NCBI RefSeq assembly: GCF_037201965.1
Contig: NZ_CP147518.1
Coordinates: 5,573,001-5,637,000, forward strand
Direction of reading: 5' to 3'
Length of the DNA stretch: 64,000 bases
Source: Spirosoma sp. SC4-14
GTDB lineage: Bacteria; Bacteroidota; Bacteroidia; Cytophagales; Spirosomataceae
In this document: piece by piece, positions 53,296 to 63,404 of the stretch
How the letters are laid out: each line of letters opens with the position of its first letter
Position numbering within the stretch: position 1 is the stretch's first letter
Notes under the pieces: model-generated
The model's input: the letters and a program-made list of their open reading frames with translations, nothing else
Told to the model about the DNA's origin: nothing
Databases searched by the model: none
Position numbers and translations under genes: made by a program

Positions 53296-54573
53296 ATGAG
53301 AAAACTATACTTGCTGGCAGGGCTATCGCTGCTGACGGCTCCTTTGTTTGCCCAGCGCACCCTCATTCATTGCGGAAACCTGTTCGACGGCACCGGCAAC
53401 ACGCTTCAACCCCAAATGACCGTTGTTGTTGAAGGTAACAAAATCACTGCCGTTCAGAAAGGCTATATGACCCCAGCCGGAAAAGATGTAGTGGTCGATC
53501 TGAAATCAAAAACCGTATTGCCCGGCCTGATCGACATGCACGTTCACCTCGAAAGCCAGACTCGCCGGGGTGGTGCGATTGACGGATTTACCAAAAACGT
53601 TCCTGACATTGCTTTTCAGGCTTCGAAATATGCTAAAACCACGCTCCTGGCTGGTTTCACAACCGTTCGCGATCTGGGTGGCTCGGGCGTAAACGTTGCG
53701 CTTCGCAATGCTGTTAATGGTGGTCTTGTCGATGGTCCGCGCATTTTCACGGCAGGTAAAGCCATTGCCACTACGGGGGGCCATGCCGACCCAACCAACG
53801 GTTACCGTAAGGATCTGATGGGCGATCCGGGCCCAGCCGAAGGCGTTATTAACAGCCCTGAAGATGCCCGAAAAGCCGTTCGTCAGCGCTATAAAGACGG
53901 CTCCGATGTGATTAAGATCACCGCAACGGGAGGGGTGCTAAGCAATGCCAAAGACGGTTCGGGCCCCCAGTTTACGGAAGAAGAAGTGAAGGCCGTTGTC
54001 GATGCAGCTAAAGATTATGGGTTTTCGGTAGCAGCCCATGCTCACGGTGCCGAAGGGATGAAACGAGCTATTCGGGCCGGTGTGCAGACCATTGAACACG
54101 GCACCTATATGGACGACGAAGCCATCGAGCTTTTCAAAAAATACGGTACGCATTTTGTCCCAACCATCATTGCCGGAAAAACCGTTGCCGATTCCGCCCG
54201 AATGTTTGGCTACTATCCAGCTTTAGTAACCCCAAAGGCACTGGCTATTGGGCCAAAAATTCAGGCTACGTTTGCCAAAGCCTACAAAGCGGGCGTAAAT
54301 ATTGCGTTTGGCACCGATGCCGGGGTGTTTATTCATGGCTACAACGCCAAAGAATTCGAATACATGGTTGAGGCTGGTATGCCTGCTGTAGAAGCTATCA
54401 AATCGGCGTTGATGACCAACGCCAAGCTACTGGGCATGGATGCGCAAATTGGTTCTATCGAAACCGGAAAGCTGGCCGACATTATTGCCGTAGGCGACAA
54501 CCCTCTTCAGAATATCAAAACGCTCCAGACGGTTCAGTTTGTTATGAAAGACGGTAAGGTATATAAGCAATAA
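53296..54573 (+). CDS. Exported metal-dependent amidohydrolase
   Basis: A 425-residue amidohydrolase-superfamily enzyme with a signal peptide (KLYLLAGLSLLTAPLFAQ). Metal ligands: HVH in LIDMHVHLES, Lys in DVIKITATGG, His in AAHAHG, the EHGTYMDD stretch and Asp in FGTDAGVF. This is the Xaa-Pro dipeptidase/imidazolonepropionase-like subgroup common in Bacteroidota periplasm. Start at 53296 sits after the terminator; the earlier in-frame start would overlap it. Confidence 0.93.
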   Translation: MRKLYLLAGLSLLTAPLFAQRTLIHCGNLFDGTGNTLQPQMTVVVEGNKITAVQKGYMTPAGKDVVVDLKSKTVLPGLIDMHVHLESQTRRGGAIDGFTKNVPDIAFQASKYAKTTLLAGFTTVRDLGGSGVNVALRNAVNGGLVDGPRIFTAGKAIATTGGHADPTNGYRKDLMGDPGPAEGVINSPEDARKAVRQRYKDGSDVIKITATGGVLSNAKDGSGPQFTEEEVKAVVDAAKDYGFSVAAHAHGAEGMKRAIRAGVQTIEHGTYMDDEAIELFKKYGTHFVPTIIAGKTVADSARMFGYYPALVTPKALAIGPKIQATFAKAYKAGVNIAFGTDAGVFIHGYNAKEFEYMVEAGMPAVEAIKSALMTNAKLLGMDAQIGSIETGKLADIIAVGDNPLQNIKTLQTVQFVMKDGKVYKQ

Positions 54574-54629
54574 CTTGTTTTGGGTCGGTTGAAGCCGTGG
54601 CACGGTTACAACCGGCCTAAAACAAGTTA
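54571..54629. terminator. Bidirectional hairpin between convergent genes
   Basis: Outer arms TAACTTGTTTT (54571-54581) and AAAACAAGTTA (54619-54629) are perfect, and pairing continues inward through GGGTCGGTTG / CAACCGGCC with G-U pairs. It overlaps the stop codon of the amidohydrolase gene and serves the minus-strand hydrolase gene as well. Confidence 0.82.
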
Positions 54630-54642
54630 CCATACGTATCTT

Positions 54643-55494
<852 letters not shown>

Positions 55495-55506
55495 AATCGG
55501 GAATGA

Positions 55507-55599
55507 GGTCATTAGCCTACGGCGTCATTGGGCACTGGTGATTAGTCATTATGAACTGCTTTTTTTTCTAATAACCAATGACGCCGTAGGCTAATGACC
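55507..55599. repeat. Perfect 25-bp inverted repeat, 43-base loop
   Basis: Arms 55507-55531 and 55575-55599 are perfect reverse complements, made of GGTCATTAGCC, TACGGCG and TCATTGG words. The loop contains further related words (GGTGATTAG, CTAATAACC) and a run of eight T. It lies between the hydrolase and uxaC genes, both on the minus strand. Confidence 0.92.
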
Positions 55600-55605
55600 A
55601 ACTTA

Positions 55606-57033
55606 TTAAAACCCAAAATACTGTTCGGCATTTCGGTAGCAAATGTCCTGCACAATCTGACCAATCCAGTTCACATCGTTGGGCAATTCGCCGTTTTCGA
55701 TGTCGTTGCCAAAGAGGTTGCATAGAATTCGCCGGAAATATTCGTGGCGGCTGTAGGAGACAAAACTTCGCGAATCGGTCAGCATACCCACAAAAGCACT
55801 CAGTAGACCCATGTTTGAGAGCGCATTGATTTGTTTTTCCATGCCATCTTTCTGATCCAGAAACCACCAGCCCGAACCAAACTGAATTTTGCCCCGCACG
55901 GAGCCATCATTGAAATTGCCAACCATAGTAGCAATCACTTCATTATCGGCAGGATTCAGGTTATACAGAATGGTTTTGGCCAGTTTATTCCGGTTATCGA
56001 GTTCGCCCAGAAAGCGCGACAGGGCTACGGCCTGCGGGAAATCGCCAATACTGTCCCAGCCCGTATCGGGCCCAAGCGTGCGCAATTGCCGAAGATTATT
56101 GTTCCGTAAAGCCCCCAGATGAAACTGCTGGGTCCAGCCTTTTTCGTGATCCCATTCGGCAAACTGAACCAGCATAAACGACTTGAATTTTAGGTTATCC
56201 TTTGGACTCAGGACGTGCAAACCATCGCTCCAATTCAGCATCAGGTTATCGAAAATGATCTTGATTTCGTTTTCCAGATACGGCTCGGCATATACCGTTT
56301 CCAGTCCATGGTCCGACAGGCGGCAACCCATCCCGGCAAAATAATCGTGACGGGATTTCAGGGCATCAAGATATTCATCCAGCGTGCGTATGTCGCGATT
56401 AGTGACCTCAGCTACTTTGCGAACATACGCTCTGAACGCCCTCGGATCATCGACGGCCATTGCTTTGTCGGGCCGGAAGGTGGGCAGCACTTTCACCGAA
56501 AACCCACTTTTGGCAATCGTACGGTGATATTCCAGCGAATCGGTTGGATCGTCGGTTGTACAAACTACCCGAACATCGAAATGCCGAAGCAGTGTCCGGG
56601 TCGATAAATTGGGCAATTGCTCGTTGCAGGTATCATAAACTGATTGCGCCGTTTCCGGACTCAGAACATCGGTCAGGCCAAATGGATTTTTTAGCTCCAG
56701 ATGCGACCAGTGGTAGAGTGGATTGCGAACGGTATAAGGCACGGTTTCGGCCCATTTTTCAAATTTCTCCCAATCCGATGCGTCGCCTGTACAGTAGCGT
56801 TCGGAAATGCCGTGTGTACGCATGGCCCGCCATTTGTAATGGTCGCCATAGAGCCATAGCTGCGTCATGTTCTCAAACTGCCTGTCGGCGGCAATCTGAT
56901 CGGGTGGCAAATGGCAGTGATAATCAATAATCGGCATCGCCTGGGCATACTCATGATAGAGCCGCCGGGCCGTTTCGGTCTGGAGCAGAAAATCGTCGGA
57001 CAGAAAAGCGGGGGATTGCAAATGTGTATTCAT
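55606..57033 (-). CDS. uxaC: Glucuronate isomerase
   Basis: UxaC interconverts glucuronate and fructuronate, and galacturonate and tagaturonate, the first step of hexuronate breakdown in the cytoplasm. The product is 475 residues, close to the E. coli enzyme. The metal-binding IIDYHCHLPP has His39 and His41; QLWLYGDHYKWRAMRTHGI and RHFDVRVVCTTDDPTDSL are characteristic. ATG at 57033 is preferred over one 35 codons upstream. Next in the minus-strand block to uxuA, with a word repeat between them. Confidence 0.97.
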   Translation of the reverse strand: MNTHLQSPAFLSDDFLLQTETARRLYHEYAQAMPIIDYHCHLPPDQIAADRQFENMTQLWLYGDHYKWRAMRTHGISERYCTGDASDWEKFEKWAETVPYTVRNPLYHWSHLELKNPFGLTDVLSPETAQSVYDTCNEQLPNLSTRTLLRHFDVRVVCTTDDPTDSLEYHRTIAKSGFSVKVLPTFRPDKAMAVDDPRAFRAYVRKVAEVTNRDIRTLDEYLDALKSRHDYFAGMGCRLSDHGLETVYAEPYLENEIKIIFDNLMLNWSDGLHVLSPKDNLKFKSFMLVQFAEWDHEKGWTQQFHLGALRNNNLRQLRTLGPDTGWDSIGDFPQAVALSRFLGELDNRNKLAKTILYNLNPADNEVIATMVGNFNDGSVRGKIQFGSGWWFLDQKDGMEKQINALSNMGLLSAFVGMLTDSRSFVSYSRHEYFRRILCNLFGNDIENGELPNDVNWIGQIVQDICYRNAEQYFGF

Positions 57034-57094
57034 ACCTATAAAAGCGAAAACCGGGCTTTTCTTCCCGGCTTTCTGCTTATTTTTTAGGAATAAT

Positions 57095-57183
57095 GAGTGA
57101 ATCAGCGGTTGAGTGATTAACCTGTAGATTAGCCACATGACCCACTATAGAGCATATAGTATTCACTCAATCACTCAATAAAC
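57095..57183. repeat. Intergenic inverted word repeat (GAGTGATT)
   Basis: TTGAGTGATT on the left (57109-57118) and AATCACTCAA on the right (57169-57178) pair; GAGTGAAT/ATTCACTC words add further pairing. The right end reaches the stop codon of uxuA at 57183. It lies between uxuA and uxaC, both read on the minus strand. Confidence 0.7.
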
Positions 57184-58361
57184 TAGCTCAACAGCGCCAC
57201 CATCAGGCCGCGCAACTCGGCCAGTCCACGCAGCCGACCTATGGCCGTGTACCCCGGATTGGTTCGCTTACCCGATGTGAGGTCGTCGAGCATCCGGTGG
57301 CCGTGGTCGGGTCGGAAAGGCATCCGTAAATCATTCCGTCCTTCGGCTTCCCGTCGTTTGCGTTCGTTGAGCAATGCCCGCATCACCCCCACCATCGGCA
57401 CATTTCCTTCCAGATGGTTCGCTTCCTGAAAACTGCCGTCGGCAAACCGCTCGGTACTGCGCAGGTGAATAAAATGCATTTTATTCCCCAACCGTTCAAC
57501 CATTCCGACCAGGTCATTGTCGGCCCGAACGCCATAGGACCCCGTACAGAAACAGATACCATTGGCTGGCGAATCGGCCGCAGCCAGCAGCGCCCGGGCG
57601 TCGGCTTCGGTGCTTACTACCCGAGGGAGCCCCAGAATCGGATACGGCGGATCGTCGGGATGGATCGACAGTCGAACACCGACCGACTCGGCTACTGGAA
57701 CAATTTCGCGCAAAAACGCATATAGATTCTGCCGCAGCTCGCGGTCGCTGATGTCTTTATACGCATCCAAGGCGTCACGAAATTTCTCTACGGTATAGCT
57801 TTCTTCCGATCCTGGCAAGCCAGCTATAATGGTTCGGGTGAGCCGTTTAACATCTGCATCGCTCATTGAATCGAGCTTCACTTTAGCTGCTTTTTTCTGC
57901 TCATCGGTATAGAGATAATGAGCGCCAGGGCGTTGCAAAAGATAAAGCTCAAAGGCGGCAAACTCGGTAGCATCGAACCGAAGGCCGGTAGATCCATCGG
58001 GCATTGGGTAATCGAGATCCGTTCGGGTCCAGTCGAGAACAGGCATAAAGTTATAACAAACCGTATCGATGCCTGCCTGAGCCAGATTAACAATCGACTC
58101 CTTATAGTTTTCGATGTATCGCAGAAAGTCGCCCGAACGGGTTTTTATGCCTTCATGAACGGGTATACTTTCAACCACCGACCATGTCAGTCCAGTTTGT
58201 TCAATTTGTGTTTTTCGGGTTTTGATTTCATCGATAGGCCAAACGTCGCCATTCGGGATATGATGCAGCGCTGTTACGATGCCGGTAGCTCCGGCCTGTC
58301 GTACATCAGGCAGCGATACGGGGTCGTTAGGACCGAACCATCGCCAGGTTTGTTCAAGCAT
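57183..58361 (-). CDS. uxuA: Mannonate dehydratase
   Basis: UxuA dehydrates D-mannonate to 2-keto-3-deoxygluconate. The 392-residue product fits the family and starts [20 protein letters not shown], with [41 protein letters not shown] and [11 protein letters not shown], all typical of UxuA. It is the first gene of the minus-strand arm of the divergent hexuronate cluster; the MFS transporter reads the other way. Confidence 0.97.
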   Translation of the reverse strand: MLEQTWRWFGPNDPVSLPDVRQAGATGIVTALHHIPNGDVWPIDEIKTRKTQIEQTGLTWSVVESIPVHEGIKTRSGDFLRYIENYKESIVNLAQAGIDTVCYNFMPVLDWTRTDLDYPMPDGSTGLRFDATEFAAFELYLLQRPGAHYLYTDEQKKAAKVKLDSMSDADVKRLTRTIIAGLPGSEESYTVEKFRDALDAYKDISDRELRQNLYAFLREIVPVAESVGVRLSIHPDDPPYPILGLPRVVSTEADARALLAAADSPANGICFCTGSYGVRADNDLVGMVERLGNKMHFIHLRSTERFADGSFQEANHLEGNVPMVGVMRALLNERKRREAEGRNDLRMPFRPDHGHRMLDDLTSGKRTNPGYTAIGRLRGLAELRGLMVALLS

Positions 58362-58371
58362 AGATTAACGA

Positions 58372-58446
58372 GTTAGAAATTGGTGGTTATCGTCGGGAAT
58401 TGGCTGCGAACTTACGACCAATCCTTAATTTCTAACCACCCGATTA
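58372..58446. repeat. Inverted word repeat in divergent promoter region
   Basis: GTTAGAAATT and GGTGGTTA on the left (58372-58390) correspond to AATTTCTAAC and CACC on the right (58427-58440) in shuffled order. It occupies the divergent region between uxuA (start 58361) and the MFS transporter (start 58514), where a terminator would be out of place. Confidence 0.65.
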
Positions 58447-58513
58447 GGTAAAAAAGCACTTCGGACTTCTTTTCTCCCCAACTAGCTACCACTGCTTTGG
58501 CAGTCCGATTGTT

Positions 58514-59875
58514 TTGCAAACACTCACAACACCCGGTCGTTTCCGCTGGCGAATTGTCGCGCTGCTGTTTCTGGCAACGACCATCAATTATATTGATCGG
58601 CAGGTACTTTCGTTTACCATGACCGACGATCTTTTCCGAAAAGAAATGCTTGGCCTGCCTCTCGATCAGGAACTGACCAAGGAGGCCATTGACCGATTCA
58701 AGATTTTGTATAGCGATGTTGATGCGGCCTTTAAATTCGCCTATGCTATTGGCTTTCTGCTAGTTGGCTGGTTAATTGACAAGATTGGTACCCGACGAGG
58801 TTTTGCACTGGGCATTATGGTATGGAGCATTGCGGCCACCCTAACAACGTTTGTTCAGAGTATTGTAGGGTTGCGGTGGACACGCGCCATCCTGGGCCTG
58901 GGCGAATCGGCTAATTTCCCGTCGTCGGTCAAAACCATATCAGAATGGTTTCCTCGCCGGGAGCGATCCTTTGCGCATGGGCTGTTCAATGCCGGAACCA
59001 ATGTAGGTATTATTCTGACAGCGCTGGTTATACCCTATCTGATTCTGCAACTAGGCTGGCGAAGCTCGTTCTTCCTGACTGGCGTTCTGGGCTTTGTGCT
59101 ACTGGGCTTCTGGTGGTTCACGTATAGCAAGCCGGAACGAAATACGAAAGTTTCGTCGGCAGAGCTGGCCTACATTCGTCGAGGGCAGGAAAAGCCGACT
59201 CCCATACGACCATCGTGGGGGCAACTACTGGGCTTTAAACAAACCTGGGCATTTGCCGTTGGTAAGTTCCTGGCCGATCCGATCTGGTGGTTTTACATGA
59301 CCTGGCTACCCGATTTTTTCAACTCAAACGATGCTCTTGATCAAAAACTCGACCTCAAGAGTTTTGGTCTTCCCTTTCTGATCATTTATGTTGTTTCCGA
59401 TGCGGGAAGCATATTTTTCGGCTGGCTCAGCACGCAGTTTATGAGCCTGGGCTGGTCGGCCAACCGGGCCCGTAAAACCACAATGTTAATCTGCGCCCTG
59501 TGCGTAGTACCCATATTTTTTGCCGCCCAAACCAACAGCCTGACCGTGGCCATTGGGCTCATTTCGCTGGCCACGGCGGCTCACCAGGGCTGGTCGGCTA
59601 ATATGTACACCTTTGCGTCGGATCTGTTTCCGCGTAACGTGGTGGCATCCGTTACAGGTATTGGCGGCATGTTTGGAGCGGTAGGCGGAATATTGCTGGC
59701 CCTGCTGTCGGGCCGAATCATAACGGCCTTCGGCTACTTACCGATGTTTATCATAACCAGCGGTGCTTACCTGACGGCCCTGATCATTATTCATTTAATT
59801 TTACCCAAATTAGATCCTGTAAAAGCCGAGGAACTGGAAAAAGCTGGTCATTGGGGCGTATTAAGTCCTAAATAA
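58514..59875 (+). CDS. MFS hexuronate transporter (ExuT-like)
   Basis: A 453-residue major facilitator with twelve predicted membrane segments. ATTINYIDRQVLSFTM is the family opening (anion:cation symporter), with GWLIDKIGTRRGFALG as motif A and ESANFPSSVKTISEWFPRRE. Adjacent uxuA, uxaC, kdgK and kdgA make glucuronate or galacturonate the likely cargo. No ATG is found at the expected place; translation appears to start at TTG 58514. Confidence 0.9.
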   Translation: MQTLTTPGRFRWRIVALLFLATTINYIDRQVLSFTMTDDLFRKEMLGLPLDQELTKEAIDRFKILYSDVDAAFKFAYAIGFLLVGWLIDKIGTRRGFALGIMVWSIAATLTTFVQSIVGLRWTRAILGLGESANFPSSVKTISEWFPRRERSFAHGLFNAGTNVGIILTALVIPYLILQLGWRSSFFLTGVLGFVLLGFWWFTYSKPERNTKVSSAELAYIRRGQEKPTPIRPSWGQLLGFKQTWAFAVGKFLADPIWWFYMTWLPDFFNSNDALDQKLDLKSFGLPFLIIYVVSDAGSIFFGWLSTQFMSLGWSANRARKTTMLICALCVVPIFFAAQTNSLTVAIGLISLATAAHQGWSANMYTFASDLFPRNVVASVTGIGGMFGAVGGILLALLSGRIITAFGYLPMFIITSGAYLTALIIIHLILPKLDPVKAEELEKAGHWGVLSPK

Positions 59876-59941
59876 ATACTACCCTATTTTTAACAGGATG
59901 CCTTAACTTGCCACTTTCTCATTTACCTTCTGTTATCATAA

Positions 59942-60934
59942 ATGAAAGTTATCACTTTCGGCGAAGTCATGCTCCGGCTTAGCCCTCCGGGGGTTGAACG
60001 TTTTATACAAACCAATTCACTAACGATGCACTTTGGCGGCACAGAAGCAAATGTTGCTGTGTCGCTGGCCCAATTAGGACTCAATACGGCCCACGTTACC
60101 CGTTTCCCCAATCACGCACTGGGGCGGTCGGCTGCGGGCTATCTGCGCCGGTATGGTGTAGGTACGCAGCATGTCAGCTATGGCGACGGGCGGCTGGGGC
60201 TGTATTTTCTCGAAATTGGTTCTGGAAGCCGGGCTAGCCAAATCGTTTACGACCGGGCCGACTCGGCGTTTGCCCGCATCAGCGACAATGATGTCGACTG
60301 GGATGCGGTTCTGGATGGGGCGTCGTGGTTCCACTGGACAGGCATTACGCCTGCTCTGTCGCAGGGCGCGGCAGATTGTTTGCTGGCAGGTATCAAAACA
60401 GCTAACCGGCTCGGAGTTCCGGTTTCGGGCGATATTGTTTACCGCAGCAATCTATGGCAATATGGCCGAACACCCCAGGAGATTATGCCAGCCATCACAG
60501 AAGGCTGTACACTCGTTTTGGGCAATAAGGCCCTGTTTTCTGAGCTGTATGGCGTGGTAGGCAGCACGTTTCAGGAGGCAGGCCGTGCTATGATGCAGCG
60601 ATTCCCCAATATTAAATACATCACCGACACAAAACGGAATTCCGTAAGCGCGTCGTACAACCAGCTATCGGCAAAAGTATTCGACGGAAACACAGTCTAT
60701 AAATCGAGAGTTTATGACATCCAGCCCATCATCGACCGCATTGGCACGGGCGATGCCTATATGGCCGGACTGATTTATGGGCTGCTGACGTTTCGGGACC
60801 CACAACGAGCCGTCGAATTTGGCGCAGCCGCTTCGGCGCTGAAACATACCATTCCCGGCGATGTTAACCTGGCGACCGTTACAGAAATAGAAACCCTCGA
60901 AGCCGGAGACAGCTCCGGGAAATTGAGAAGATAA
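59942..60934 (+). CDS. kdgK: PfkB-family sugar kinase (KDG kinase)
   Basis: A 330-residue kinase of the PfkB/ribokinase family, phosphorylating 2-keto-3-deoxygluconate to KDPG. GGTEANVAVSLAQLG is the N-terminal substrate site and DRIGTGDAYMAGLIYG the C-terminal signature with catalytic Asp. In the third region the usual DxNYRxxLW reads GDIVYRSNLW, with Val at the Asn position. Second gene of the plus-strand arm; kdgA follows after a word repeat. Confidence 0.92.
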   Translation: MKVITFGEVMLRLSPPGVERFIQTNSLTMHFGGTEANVAVSLAQLGLNTAHVTRFPNHALGRSAAGYLRRYGVGTQHVSYGDGRLGLYFLEIGSGSRASQIVYDRADSAFARISDNDVDWDAVLDGASWFHWTGITPALSQGAADCLLAGIKTANRLGVPVSGDIVYRSNLWQYGRTPQEIMPAITEGCTLVLGNKALFSELYGVVGSTFQEAGRAMMQRFPNIKYITDTKRNSVSASYNQLSAKVFDGNTVYKSRVYDIQPIIDRIGTGDAYMAGLIYGLLTFRDPQRAVEFGAAASALKHTIPGDVNLATVTEIETLEAGDSSGKLRR

Positions 60935-60938
60935 ATTC

Positions 60939-61021
60939 GGTTTATGGTTTATAGTTTATGGTTGCTCCGCTCATTTAGGTCATGAATAGGCTGCGCAACC
61001 ATAAACCATAAACTACAAACC
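60939..61021. repeat. Intergenic inverted word repeat (GGTTTATGG)
   Basis: Arms 60939-60965 and 60995-61021 match at 24 of 27 positions, built from GGTTTATGG, TTTATAG and TTATGGTTGC words. The loop begins TCCGCTCATTTAGGT. It lies 4 bases after the kdgK stop, between codirectional kdgK and kdgA. Confidence 0.85.
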
Positions 61022-61038
61022 ATAAAACCCAAACACGA

Positions 61039-61701
61039 ATGGCTCGTATTTCACGACTAGCGCTTTATCAGACAATTAGGCAGGTACCACTGGTTCCCGT
61101 ATTTTACCACCCCGACGACGAAATTTGTATGGGCGTTCTGTCGGCCTGCTACCGGGCTGGTGTTCGCGCCTTTGAGTTTACCAATCGGGGCGATTTTGCC
61201 CACGAACGATTTGCAAACCTGAGCCGGATTTGCGCTTACGAATTTCCGGACCTGGCTCTTGGCGCAGGTACCATTCTCGATGGGCCAACGGCGGCTCTTT
61301 ATTTGCAACTCGGTGCCGATTTCATTGTTGGACCTACTTTCAACGAAGAAATTGCCCGGCTCTGCAACCGTCGAAAAGTAGCTTATATGCCCGGTTGTGC
61401 AACATTAACTGAAATCACTACGGCTCACGAATGGGGTGTTGAAATTGTAAAGGTTTTTCCGGGCGAAGTGCTGGGTCCAACCTTTGTTAAAAGTCTGAAA
61501 GGGCCACTTCCGTTTGCTACGGCCATGGTAACGGGCGGAGTAGAACCCAATCGGGAAAGCCTGTCAAAATGGTTTACGGCCGGTGCTGTTGCGGTTGGGA
61601 TGGGATCGCAGCTTTTCCCAAAAGATCTCTTGGCGAATCGTGCGTTCAATAAAATTGAGGAAACGGTTAGCGAGGTTATCCGTATTATTGCCGAATTATG
61701 A
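61039..61701 (+). CDS. kdgA: KDPG/KHG aldolase
   Basis: Cleaves 2-keto-3-deoxy-6-phosphogluconate to pyruvate and glyceraldehyde-3-phosphate, the end of the hexuronate route. At 220 residues it fits the Eda/KdgA class. Schiff-base Lys138 lies in EIVKVFPGEVLG, catalytic Glu46 in AFEFTNRG, and GAGTILDGPTA, MPGCATLTEI and VTGGVEPNRE are as expected. Downstream is uxaB. Confidence 0.95.
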   Translation: MARISRLALYQTIRQVPLVPVFYHPDDEICMGVLSACYRAGVRAFEFTNRGDFAHERFANLSRICAYEFPDLALGAGTILDGPTAALYLQLGADFIVGPTFNEEIARLCNRRKVAYMPGCATLTEITTAHEWGVEIVKVFPGEVLGPTFVKSLKGPLPFATAMVTGGVEPNRESLSKWFTAGAVAVGMGSQLFPKDLLANRAFNKIEETVSEVIRIIAEL

Positions 61702-61787
61702 AAAATGAACGATACATTTCATTTTTACACAATACTTAATGAATTTCTTATCTGATGATTGCAGAGAAGACTGCTGCCCACCCAACT

Positions 61788-63299
61788 ATGTCTAAACTAT
61801 CCCGCTCGACGAATCCCGCTCCTGCTTTGCCCGAAAAAATCCTCCAGTTCGGCACGGGTGTGCTGCTACGCGGCCTTCCCGATTATCTGGTCCAAAAAGC
61901 AAATTCAGAAGGACGGTTCAATGGTTCGATTGTTGTTGTCAAATCGACTGATAACCAGACTAACGAATTCTCGGATCAGGATAACCTGTATACGGTAGCT
62001 GTTCGGGGGGTTCGGCAAGGCAAGGAGGTAGCAGAAACAACTGTTGTGTCGGCAATTAGCCGCGTACTGGCGGCACAGACACAATGGAACGAAATTCTGC
62101 TCCTGGCCCGAAATCCTAAACTTCAGATCATTATCTCCAACACTACGGAAGTTGGTCTGAATTACACCGAAGAAAGTATTTTTCAACACCCCCCTCAGTC
62201 GTTTCCGGCTAAGCTCACGGCGTTTCTCTACGAACGTTTCCGTAGCGTTGGTGGCTCTAAAGCCAAGGGGCTGGTGGTGATTCCAACCGAACTCGTTACT
62301 GACAATGGGCTGAAGCTCCGCGAAGCAGTCGAGAAATTAGCCGCCTTCAATGAGCTAGGCAAACTGTTTACCAAATGGCTCAAATTCCACGTCCGCTTCT
62401 GTAATTCGCTGGTCGACCGGATTGTTACCCGCCCGACCGACGAGGCCAAGCAGGAACTGGAACAGGAACTGGGCTATGAAGACGATCTGCTGACGTTCAC
62501 TGAGCCTTATCATTTGTGGGCGATTGAAGGTGACGACCGCGTTAAACAAACACTTGAATTTGCCGGACCGGGCACTCCGCAGATTATTATCGACGAAGAC
62601 ATCAATTTCTACAAAGAGCGCAAGCTCCGCGTGCTGAACGGCACCCATACGCTCACCATGCCACTGGGCTATTTGCTGGGTCTCGAAACGGTGGCCGATG
62701 AGATGAAGCACCCAACGATGAGCAAGTTTGTCGAGTCGCTGATGCTCAATGAAATTGTGCCGACCGTACCAGACTATGGCATTCCGGGCATGGATAAAGC
62801 CGATGTTGCGCAATTTGCCCACGACGTTCTCGATCGCTTCAGTAATCCCTATCTCGATCATTTGCTACTGAACATTTCACTTCAGGAAACAGCTAAAATG
62901 CAGGCCCGGAACGTCGAAACCATTCAGCGCTATTATCAGCAGTTCAACGCCGTCCCGAAACTTATGTCGCTGGGCTTTGCTGCTTATCTGCTATTCATGA
63001 AAGCCATCCGGCAGGAAAATGGTCAGTTCTACGGTGAGATTTCGACAGGCGGGGGCGTTGTAACGTACCCCATCCGCGACGAACGTGCAGGCTATTTCTA
63101 CGGCGACTGGCAAACTGTGAAGGAAAACGACTATGCGTCGGTTCTGGCGTTCGTAAAAAGTGTTTTGTCCGACAAATCGCTCTGGCTAACCGACCTAACG
63201 GCCTTACCGGGTTTTATGGATGCTGTAGCCGAAAAACTCGATGCATTGCTGAAAGAAGGGGCCGAAACGGTTCTGAGTAAGGCATTGGAGAATGATTGA
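61788..63299 (+). CDS. uxaB: Tagaturonate reductase
   Basis: A 503-residue NAD-dependent long-chain mannitol-type dehydrogenase. UxaB reduces tagaturonate to altronate. ILQFGTGVLLRGLPDYLVQK, KSTDNQTNEF, ISNTTEVGLNY and VLNGTHTLTMPLGYL match UxaB. The ATG at 61788 (MSKLSRSTNPAP) matches family starts better than an ATG eleven codons upstream at 61755. The last residues END and the stop codon are encoded by the AATGATTGA repeat that follows. Altronate dehydratase (uxaA) is not seen in the window. Confidence 0.93.
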   Translation: MSKLSRSTNPAPALPEKILQFGTGVLLRGLPDYLVQKANSEGRFNGSIVVVKSTDNQTNEFSDQDNLYTVAVRGVRQGKEVAETTVVSAISRVLAAQTQWNEILLLARNPKLQIIISNTTEVGLNYTEESIFQHPPQSFPAKLTAFLYERFRSVGGSKAKGLVVIPTELVTDNGLKLREAVEKLAAFNELGKLFTKWLKFHVRFCNSLVDRIVTRPTDEAKQELEQELGYEDDLLTFTEPYHLWAIEGDDRVKQTLEFAGPGTPQIIIDEDINFYKERKLRVLNGTHTLTMPLGYLLGLETVADEMKHPTMSKFVESLMLNEIVPTVPDYGIPGMDKADVAQFAHDVLDRFSNPYLDHLLLNISLQETAKMQARNVETIQRYYQQFNAVPKLMSLGFAAYLLFMKAIRQENGQFYGEISTGGGVVTYPIRDERAGYFYGDWQTVKENDYASVLAFVKSVLSDKSLWLTDLTALPGFMDAVAEKLDALLKEGAETVLSKALEND

Positions 63300-63404
63300 A
63301 TTGTTGAATGATTGAATTGTTGAATGATTGAATTGTTGAATGATTGAATTGTTGAATAAGTAGCACACGCTCAATCATTCAACAATTCAATCATTCAATC
63401 ATTC
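63291..63404. repeat. Four 16-bp tandem repeats plus inverted copy
   Basis: AATGATTGAATTGTTG occurs four times in a row (63291-63354). After a 16-base spacer the complementary words follow at 63371-63404, with a 26-bp or longer perfect stem possible. The left end encodes the last residues and stop of uxaB; the right end encodes GMIE and the stop of the minus-strand phosphodiesterase gene. Confidence 0.92.

Noticed and set aside
63291-63404. CRISPR-like array
   Set aside because: The 16-base units are directly adjacent with no unique spacers, and no cas gene is present.
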